A stretch of DNA of 64,000 bases, taken from Ampullaceana balthica (lineage: Eukaryota > Mollusca > Gastropoda > Lymnaeidae). A program made the translations under genes and the position numbers. The DNA lies in the NCBI GenBank assembly GCA_944989445.1, contig CALYLW010000041.1:3198454-3262453 (forward strand), given 5' to 3'. The notes below the pieces were generated by a model, which was not told the DNA's origin, made no database searches, and was given only the letters and a program-made list of their open reading frames with translations. Below are positions 11,916-22,700 of this stretch, piece after piece; positions within the stretch are counted from its first letter, which is position 1; each line of letters begins with the position of its first letter.

Positions 11916-13512
11916 AGATAGAATGGTTTAATGACGTGAACTTAGATCTATACCAGTTACTCGATATCAAGAAATATTCGATAGATTCTAATCATACTTT
12001 ACATTGTGAATTATTCACAGGGGAAGGTTTTTTTTTCTTTTTTTCTTTCTTCCTTTTTTATTTGGCGTCGTATTTTTTACATTGACAAACCAAACATATT
12101 TTCATTTATTTAATGCTACGTGTATTTTAAAATGTTTCGTATTATTCATCTCTCATATTTGTTATTGCAAATAAGCACAATTTTGATTGAGTATACATTT
12201 TAAAGCATATTTAATAAGGGTTTATGAGTTTTCAAGGAAATATAAATTTGAGGAAAATGTATCATTAAAGAAAAGTATTAGTTCTATAAACATTAATTTA
12301 CTACGCTGACAATGTCAAGCTTGCTTTAAACCTTCTTTAAAAAAAAATATATAAAATAAATTTAAAACTTCAGGTGAAAATATCACTGTGAACATTTGGA
12401 CCTTTATGATTCTTACTTCAGTATAAATAAATTTCTTTTGGGGTTTTGTAAAGTTACTAAGAAAAAGTTGCGTATGATTGTGTAAATTTACAATAAAAGT
12501 CTTCTTGCTGTTTAACGCGTATCTGCAATAACATCTTACATCAGCTTAAGGAAAAGATAAGGGTGGAATTCTGTTGCTTGTTGTCAGTATTGTGATAGTT
12601 CTTCTCTCATTAAAAAAATTAAAAAATGATTTTCAAGTAATAAAATAAACGTTGCTGTGATCTGTTGGCGATTGTCTTTATGAAGCGTTGTGTTCAAACA
12701 CTATTGTTGAACTAGTGGTCATCGAATTCATATTGTTTAAAGGGTTTATTGTGCAACTGCTGGTAATATTGATTTCTTAAATTAACAATAGCCAGTTATG
12801 TTTGGGATGTAAGCAATATTATTTTGACGCAAAGTATTACAACTATTTTCCTGCATTGAATATACGTTGCATTGTTCATTATAAATTATGTGTAGAGTTA
12901 ATCAATTTAATTGGGAGAAGATATCTAGAAGACTTTTATGCACAGAACAATCGTAGTGAAAGTTCCCGAAGATGTCAGTAACGCTCGATGTGTTTTTTGA
13001 TTCTCCTTAAAAAACGAAGGTGCTATTCATATAAACTATTGGTATTTTTGATAGTGTACAAAAATTGTATCTTAAATTATTGTATCTAAAAATAGCTTAA
13101 CGAACATAGCTCTAAAGGATACGACTAACGTAAGTGTGGTTTTGAAGGAATGTTTTTCAGAAAAGTTAATATTATATAATGTGTTAAAAATTATTCGTAT
13201 TTTTTATTGCATTTATTTTTACATATTGTCTCCCTTTATATCTACAGTGAATTTACACCTCAATAGAAAGTAACAAACGAGAAAAATAAAAGAAATACAT
13301 AAAAAAATTTAGGGAAATCCAGAATGTCCAAATACACACAAAGAAATATAACAAATCAACACATTAAATATACACATCAATTGATTAATTTAAGTTTCAT
13401 AAACTTTGGGGCTCATTTACATTTTCGACTCATATGTGTTTGTTTTTCTTCATATGCTGACAATTTTATATGATAGAATTCTACGAAAACAATACAATTT
13501 ATATTTTATAAA

Positions 13513-13761
13513 TCAGCCTGCCAATGACTTTATTTGATTCTTGACTCCAGCTGTTGCTACAAAGTCAATCTCAGTGTAGTTTGTTCTCGTGGGCATAGAT
13601 CTTGTTTTAGTCCGGTGCACACCTGGTCTCTTTGTTTCTGGGTCTATGACCACACTGACGTACACTAGTCCACTAGAGCTGACAGTTCGGGTCACTAAGT
13701 CTGGTGTTGGAGGTTTACTTTCATTTCCATCGCTGACGAATTTTGGCCCAGCCTCAAATGA
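13513..13761 (-). CDS. Gene A last exon: ITIM plus ITSM-like motif and stop
   Basis: Acceptor tctttacag/TCATTTG, 249 bases, 82 residues and TGA. Exon residues 32-37 are LVYVSV (ITIM consensus) and 60-65 are TNYTEI (ITSM consensus T-x-Y-x-x-(V/I)). The two tyrosines are 28 apart, exactly as in gene B. Shared framing with gene B includes TVS..GL.YVSVV.D and the FVATA/AMAATA stretch after the second tyrosine. The middle is basic (RTKTRSMPTR). Confidence 0.88.
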   Translation of the reverse strand, partial: SFEAGPKFVSDGNESKPPTPDLVTRTVSSSGLVYVSVVIDPETKRPGVHRTKTRSMPTRTNYTEIDFVATAGVKNQIKSLAG

Positions 13762-16700
13762 CTGTAAAGAGAAGCACACGTTAAATTTGAAATTATAATT
13801 GTTTATATTTTATTAAAAAAACCACATTCATATATTTAATATTGAGCACCAAAAAAAACCAACATATCAATGGGATTCAGTCACAAATGTTTTTATAAAA
13901 TTATAATAGTTTGAAGGGATTATTCCTTATTTTTCGTGTATAGCGAGTTATCATTTTTTACAGAAACGTAAACTATAAATTTTCTCAAAAAAGTTACCAG
14001 AAAAATTTTCTAATACCAAATATGTAATTCAGTTTTAAAAAGTTAACTAAAGGTATGTTTATAGTTAACGACTATTGCTAATTAAGAGTTTATATCTTAA
14101 AATATTCTTTGCTTGACTCCCAAACCTGGCATCCGAAATTAATAACGTTACTTTTATATGTATATACACATACACTACTATTGAATACTTTTAGACAATC
14201 CATTTATAATTAAGAACACGGATTGAAATTAACGGTATATAGGTTCTGAGGATATTAAAATAATGTTATGCTGTTATATACATTAAAAAGATATCAATAT
14301 TTAAAAAAAATTATTACATTTTATATACACTGTGCTACAAATTCCCTCCTTTATTCTTTATGAATTTGATTACTTTCATTAATTGGTTTCTTTTCTTCTA
14401 ATTTTACGACTTAAAGATAAACATGTATCTTACCAACAGACCAACATCGTTATTATAGACATTGTTGCTCTTCAAGTGTTCTTTATGGGCATTTTCTAGC
14501 AAAAGTGAGAAAAACCAATAATGTTTAATTTTTAACAATACAAATAGTTACTAACTATGATTATAAACTAATTACTTATTTTCTTAAAACCAAGCTCTTT
14601 GTAAAACATATTAGGACTTTGTTAAACGTAAAGCAATTCGAATACCATACTTTATCCGTCAAAAAGAAATTTATCCAACATGTAACTATTCAATCATATT
14701 TTGTTTTTTGTAGCTTTGAGTTTAAAAAATAGTTGGATGTTAAAAACTTCGTTTTTTTTCTCGATTTAAGTGTAGCGAATAAAATTTTATGAAAAATATG
14801 AAAAAAGAATTTGTTTAAAAAAATTTAAATTCATAATATTATAGTCATAAATTAACTAAATAATAGACTGACAGAGACATGAACCAAATACATTATTACT
14901 GTTCTTTAAAGTTAATGATTACCTTAAACGGAATTAATTAAAGTTTTATTGTTTTCCCTAGTAAGTGTAGCTAAGCCGACGTTAAAAAAATAACACCTAC
15001 ACATAAGACATTCATCACACAGAACATACAAGTAAGACATTTATGACATAAAACATACAAGTAAAATATTCATATACGAGTAAATGAACACACCGACAGG
15101 TTTCTGAACATTATTATGTCTTCTCCACAGATCTGCCATCGTTACCATCACGAGAATTGCGAGTGAAGATATAGAGATTATGATTGTAACTAGTATCCAT
15201 AGAGTGGAGGATTCTGGTATGAAAATAATTGTAAAACATTGGAATCAATAAATTTGGAATATATTCCAAAACATATTTTTTTATTTTAATTATTACTTAT
15301 CTGAACTTTATTAAATTAATTTTTTTAAAATCAGAAACGTCTTTTAGTAAAAAAAAATAATTGAAATCTCAACTGTAAGAGAAATTATAATTCAGGACAG
15401 CTAAAATTTTGCATGTCACCTGTCATTAATTGCACTTTATGATTCTAATGGACCAATCTAAGATCCCGTTCATGTATAAGCTATCGCTATATTTAGATTT
15501 GTTTATACTGACTGTCTTTTTATTTTTTTAAAGACATCGGCTACACAAATAAATCGAATGTTCCATATCATTGGCGTAACTTTGGTGTGCCATACGCCAA
15601 AAATTTCATGCAAAAGTGTGATGGATGCACCTTTTTTCTAAATAGATCCCTTGACTAAAATGTTAGCGTGATCAAAAATGATATAAAGGTGGCATACTTT
15701 TGTAAAACAAATAAATAATAATAATAAAACGATGCTGTTTCTGTTATGAGACAAGTAAGAACACCAAGTTGTAACCCGTTATAACTGGCGTTAATAGCTG
15801 ATAAAATTAATTTTAATTTAAACAGCCTGAAAAAATTGCAAATACAGGGTTGTGCAATGGAGCCCGTGGGAAAAATGTGGCCCGCCACAGACTTTGTGTG
15901 TGTGTGTGTGTGTGGCCAGCCTAAAATTTCAGATAACTGAGTTTTAATTCATGTCTCAACAAGAAACTTCACTTCCTTCTGATTAAAAGAAGTGTAATAG
16001 GGTGTACTTTTGTAATTAAAATAATTCTATAATTAAATTTGCCAAAAGCTAGAAATCTAGATATTATGGTACAATAAATACATAAATTAAAACTATCTAT
16101 TTGGTTTTATATTTTATTTATTAAATTTAATGATAGCTTTTATATTTTCCTGAAATGAAATGTAACTAATTGTTATAATGATTTTAAACGGTACGGGCCT
16201 CCACTAAATTCCGTAACAAAAAAGTTGCCTCCGAGCTAAAGCAATTGAACACTCCTGGCTTACAACATGAGTGACAACTTTGAAAGAAAGCTAAAAACAA
16301 CAACAACAAAAAATGAAGAAAAAAAAAGATCCGAAACATCTAATTGTTTGTCATAAGAAAATGAACCAACATGTGGAAGAAAATCAGTAGCCCTGAGCCT
16401 AGTGCTCTAAGTGTCCTAAGTAAATACAAATTTCTCTCTGATTAAGCAAGTACAAGCTCTAGAGTATGTTGTTGATTTACCATAGTTTAATTATTGTGTA
16501 ATTTATGAATTTGAAGCTAGGATTCTTACCACAATTTCATTTTTAAAAAAATCGAATTAATCTAATTACAGTAACATTCCGATAATCCGGCACGTTCGGG
16601 ACCGGCTGGGTGCTGGACTATCGGAAATTCAGGTCTATCGGGCGGTGCCCCTTCTTTTTAGTGTACGCTTTGCCGTAAAATATATATACATTGTTTTTTT

Positions 16701-19700
16701 TTAACTACATACACACATAAATCGTAATTATAAGAACAGTTAGGTTAATAATTAAACTACAAATATAGTATGCAAATACAACAAAGTTTATTTCTTTTTG
16801 AGAGTCAGTGTTACGTGTTTTCGTTTCTCTCCTTTGAACTCGAAGGCTTAGGTTTTGAAAACATGGTCACTGTACAGTTAGAACAAAACTCACTTTGTTT
16901 ATAAACAGTTTCAAAAGTTACGTACGTCACTACAGATGTACTGTATTACAGTAGAGAGTACTGAGACACAGTTTACTGCGATGTGAAAGGACACAAAACA
17001 ACTACTCAAAAAATATAGCGAGACGCTTCCCGATTGATTATCTGTGCTGCACTGCACCTGTATTTGTTGTGACAGCTAAGACTAGCCGGCTGCTAATTGT
17101 TTCCGAACAATAGCGAGCGCTTCCCCGAACTACCCCGAAAACTTCCGAATAGCTCTCAAGCGTTTTTATTTGCTTTAAAGACACACTTTTGGAGAAAACC
17201 ACATTTTTTACAATTTTCCGGAGCAATGCCGGACTATCGGGCATTCCGGACTGTTGGATGCCGGATTATCGGACTTTTACTGTACTTGTCTCATAACAGA
17301 GAGGTGGTAAAACTTTGGTATTTCCCTCTGTATATCCGTTGCATGAGATATATTTTTAAATTTTTTTTTACAAACAAAATTGCCGAAATTAGGGCTGAGC
17401 TTGACAGAACGATGTTACCGCCACATAAAGTATCTCCCTCTTTTGCTGAGGTCAAGATTTGACATATTCCAGCCTGCTACGGAAAATGAGGTCAAAGCTG
17501 TTATTCTAAAATCTAAACCAACGTCATGTTTTCTTGATCCAATCTCCATTCCACTATTGGTTGAGTCATTAGATTATCACTCCCAACAATAACATATATA
17601 GTAAATGAGAGTCTAACATCGGGTACTTTTCCAACCTTATGTAAATCTGATGTAATAAAACCCTTGCTGAAAAAAACAAGGGTTGGATCAAAACAATTTA
17701 AACAACTATCGACCTGTGTTCAATATTTCATTTGTATCTAAGGTCATTGAAAAACTTGTCTTAAAACAACGTTTTCTTATTTTAATGACAACTCTCTTCT
17801 AAGTCCCAATCAGTTGGCCTACAGACCTTCTCACTGCACAGAGACCACCCTGTTAAAGGTAACAAATGACCTCCTACTCGCACTAGACAGTGGGAAAATC
17901 TCTATATTTGTCCTCTTAGATCTTCGTGCTGCTTTCGACACCATTGTCCATCAAACATTGCTTAAAACCCTGCAAAATTATTTTGGATTTTCTGGCTCAG
18001 TTCTGGCTTGGTTTCAATCGTACTTATCAAACAGATCACAGGTGATATCAGTAGATGGCTGTATCTCTCACAGATCTGACTTGGTTTATGGTGTGCCTCA
18101 GTGCTCCATTTAGGGTCCCGTACTTTTCGTGCTGTATACAAGGCCACTACTTCTACTGCTCGAAAAGCATTCAGCTAAAAGCCAATCATTTGCAGATTAC
18201 TCAGCTTTACACTCACACTGATCCATCTGATATTGACTTCACTGCCAAATTGATGCAAGAGTGCGTTGGGGAGGTAAAGTCTTGGATGACTTTCAGCAAG
18301 CTCAAACTGAATGATGACAAGACAGAAGCACTCCTATTCTGCAACAATAAATCACGCAGTACTTTGTCTCTTCCGAATTCTATTCAGGTGGCTAGTTCTG
18401 ATATACTGTTCAAAACATCGACTAGGAATCTTGGCTACATTATTTCTGACAATATGTCTACCAACAGCTTCATCAATCACATCTGTCGCTCTGCCTACAT
18501 TGCCATTCGTCAGATCAGCTCAATCCGTCATTACTTAACAGTTAGTGCCACAAAAACTCTAGTCTGTGCTCTTGTACTAGCTCGTATGGATTACTGCAAT
18601 TCTCTTCTGTCAGGTGCGCCAAAACAATGCATTGAAAAACTACAGAAAGTTCAAAATTCAGCTGCCAGATTAGTTCTAAAGGCAAAAAAACATGACCATG
18701 TTATTCCGCTACTTTACTCACTTCATTGGCTACCTATACAAGACCGAATTGATTACAAACTGGCCGTTCTCTGTCACAACTTCTTTTCTGACTCATACCC
18801 TTCCTATCTTACTGAGCTTCTGTCGGTCTACTCACCAAGTCGTCAGCTACGCTCTTCTGCAGACACGCGCATTCTCTGTGTTCCTAAGACACGAACTAAA
18901 ACATTTGGCGAAAGGTCATTCTCTTTTTGTGCAGCCAAACAATTTCGTCCAAAGAAGGTCGGCTTGCGAACGAGAATATACGGTATTTTAATTGTACACC
19001 TTTAACCACCTCTCAAAGCTACCAGTATCAGGATTTTGTAGAGGATCAATGTTAACAAAGCTTTACAATAGCATTTTAGAATATATTTTAGATCCATTAC
19101 GAGTATAAATCAAAACCAAACCTTTGCGCACACCGTATTCCATCAGGTTCTGAAGAGCCATTCGACACTTTACACAGCTGATATTTTCATCTTCAATATC
19201 GTTAATGTTTGTTGTAATATCATAGCAGTACTCTCCGTTGCCTAAAAGGGAATTGAAAACAAAGATTGAAAACGGAACTGATTTTGTTTATATAATACAC
19301 AACAGTTAACTTTTCATATCTGTCAATTATCAAAAATGAGAAAAACAACGCTAGAGGATAATAGGGAAATCTTTATATAACATGCAAAGCTTAAAAAGCA
19401 AACGGTTTAATCTATTAGGATTGTGTAACAGATTTTAAATTGGGATTAGCTTCTGAGAAGTTCAAAGAATTTTTCAATTAGAGTTTGTGTCATAAAACAA
19501 AATGGGTCATGCTAAATTCAACAATTGGCCGAAGAAATATAAATGAACACAAGTTGGTAATGCCTTTATCAGTGGTGAGGTAAAATAAAAACAATTATAT
19601 TAGTTCAGTTAAAATTTTTAAAAATAAATGCTTATGCACACCTACTAATGAACGAATAGAGGAGCATATGAATGGAAATGAAAGTGATACAAACGGAAAG

Positions 19701-22700
19701 GAACTGTTTCATGACAGTCAAGTTGTGTCAGTAATTCGATTTTTAAATTCGTTTACTGGACTTTACTGCGACATCTACATTTTTTTTAAAAAGTTGAAAA
19801 AAATGAAGGCACTAAACAATTCCCAAGTGCCCCGGATCTAAACTTTATCTGTTATTTTTGGGGCGTTTTAAACAGAAAATTAACTAACATGTTAAGTTAA
19901 ATTCTATATCCTGTGTAATCATTTGCTTGTTTAAATAACTAGAAGCTAAACAGATGTAAGTCCCAGTGTAATTCAAGTCTGGCATCTGAGTCTGGTTGAT
20001 TTTATACCGCTGAATCTGAAAAATTTAGAAATACAATTCTCAGAAACGAGTGTGTGTGTGTGTGTTTTTTTTAAAATCTATTGTTAAATAAAGGGACAGG
20101 TATATGATTTAAAATTGAAAGGTAAAAATAATAGAATAGACTGAACGCAATTACTAGCAGAAGGATCAATGTTATTATTGGGTTATCCAACTTTGTTGTA
20201 CCCATAACATTTGACGGCGTAAACAAAGATACATAAAACGTTTAATTATACTTTTTAAGTTTTTCAATCATATATATTTATACGATATACAATTAAGATT
20301 TTTATCTCTTAGATGATGTACGGATTCAAATGTTTTTATCTCACTTTTGATATATTCACTCACTGTTGAATTTTTGTGAAGTTTAAGAGTTTGAGTAGAA
20401 TTGCACCATAGAATTAAACTGTGCTCCACAAGTCTTTTCATTGGCTACAAGAAGGCAGGGAACCTGGTCAAAGTCTACCTTTGGTTGGCCTATTGAAATA
20501 ATATTAAAATGTTATACAACAAACGTAATGTTGTTACTTCGTTGATTCAACATAATTTTTATATTTAATCTTTTCCAAGTTTTTCATGATTCCAGCAATA
20601 AATTGAACAGAAGTTTAATTGAATATTCTTTTGGAGCATAGAGAAGAAAAATTATAATAAATTGATTAAATTGAATTGTAAATGTAAAATTTGTCACCAA
20701 ATTATTTTTTTCCCTTTGCATCATCAATGTTAAGACAACCAGTTATAATTGCATGGCCTGTATTGCCAAACCGCCCCTCCAACACCCATAAAAAAAAATC
20801 AAAATATTTTTATGAACATTGTCTTCAAACCAGCAGCATTAAGTTTGTACAATACGATGCATAGATTCATTAACTCGAGTTTTTAATGCTAGACATGCCT
20901 CCGTCATTGTTATTCAATGATTGATTACCTGTAAGATCCTGGATCGCATCATCACGGTCAGACTGTGTTTGGAACAACTTGTGCTGACCCTCTGTCACCG
21001 AAGAATGGACAATGTTGTAGTGTTCTGTCACATCGACGTGTCCCTCGTCATCCAGTTGTGAATTAGAAACCGTGCTGCGTTGTGCTATCTTTGGTTGCTC
21101 TACGAATGTCATAAAACTGGTTTATTTTATACTCAACAAAATATTTTATGTCTTTTATAATGATTTCTAATAAAAATTATTTTGTCAACATAGAATTTAG
21201 AGCTCACATTATTTTCATTTAATGCATGTAAAATGATGGTATACATAACACAAAAACCCCATGATCGGAATTAAAATGCAACTATGCGCCAGTTCCTTTG
21301 GTAATGTCAGTCTGTGTTCGGGGTTAATATAGTCTTAACAATGAATATAGAAAAGGTGCCGGAAATGCCATCGGTTGTTGAAGTCTAATGTATGAAAGTC
21401 TAGAGTTTCGAAGTGGAACTTAAAATAAACTGTCACGAGAGAAATATGGGGAAAAAATTCAAAAGTAAAATTTGGTGAGTAACCGCCCCATAATGTCTGT
21501 ATATAGCTGGGTTGTCATTCTAAACACATTTTCGAGATTTTAAAATAAATGCTTAGTTAAAAATAATAACATACCTAAGTAGTTTTTGTAATGTTATGAT
21601 GATGATGATGACCCCCTTTCCAGTCCATGACGGACTATGGGGCAAGTGATGTAGCGTTCACAAGTTATAAACTATAGTAATTTAATTCATCATAAAGCTG
21701 GATAATAACGTTTCGAATTTAGTTACGTATGCTTCAAAAAAAATGAGGAAACATTATTAATTAATGGCGATTCTTATGGATGAACACAAACCAACATCAA
21801 AAGACAAACTGGTCGCGTACCTACAGTGAACTGCACACGTCCAGAAAAAGTAAGACTAGGTGAGCTACCAAATCTTTGAATATTTAATTGTATCACGTGA
21901 AACCCTTCTTGTGGATTGTGTATACTTGTATTGCATAGAGATTCTCCCAAATCAGTCTGGGTATTTTGGTGTCAAGTCGTCAGTCATCTAAATTTAAATA
22001 GTTATTTACATTTAAATTAAAATTAATCGAAACAAAGCTCTTTAATAACGCATATACTTCAAAATCGCACTCAATTTCATTTATAAAAGGGAAAAGAGTT
22101 TTACAAGTGTTGATATTCGTGTTTAATCTCAATGAAATATCAAATTATTATAGACATAACGAGCGTGGGTGATGAATCTTACAGTTCAAATAAAATGTAT
22201 ATTTTTTTATATAAGTAAAATTAAAAGATACTCTTCAATGTATAGTACTTAAAACAATAAAGTATTCATATTGAGATTGAAATTTTAATTTTACAATTTG
22301 AGAAAGTAAAAGAACACCCTATAAGATTAGCTTTAATCGGAAGTATTTTAGATTAAGATTTTAAATTCTTACAGTTACAGCAGAATTTTGAAACCAGTGA
22401 CGCCACTCGCATTCTAGTTTATTGATGGATGAGTTTACTGAGCACGCGATGACAACATCGTTATTCATGAACTTGTAAGAGCAGTTAGCCATCGTTGATT
22501 CTGCTGTAATCGATATTATATTATATAAAGTTGCAATCTATAATTTTAAAAATTAATTTATTCATTAATACAGTTATAATGCCTTTTGACCTTGTTGAAT
22601 AAACAAAAATTTCATAGGTGCATGGAATTAATATGTAAAGCATTGGTGCTTGGTTAGCAACTGCTCGTCATTTGATTAATCCAAATATTATATGATTTTT

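Larger units (their letters stand above)
9200..13512. other. Intergenic stretch between genes A and C
   Basis: Contains the LINE ends at 10369-10850 and 11580-11915 and the nonamer repeat. I searched the minus strand for a signal-peptide exon for gene C and found none. The remainder is plain AT-rich sequence. Confidence 0.6.

Noticed and set aside
17097..17462. 121-codon plus-strand frame
   Set aside because: It runs through the right half of the Tigger-like element and into the LINE; no domain is seen.
20364..20489. A 34-base intron inside the gene A D2a exon (AAG/GTAGAC to TTGTAG/CC)
   Set aside because: It would rescue the frame on paper, but 34 bases is too short for normal splicing; a single-base shift explains the exon better.
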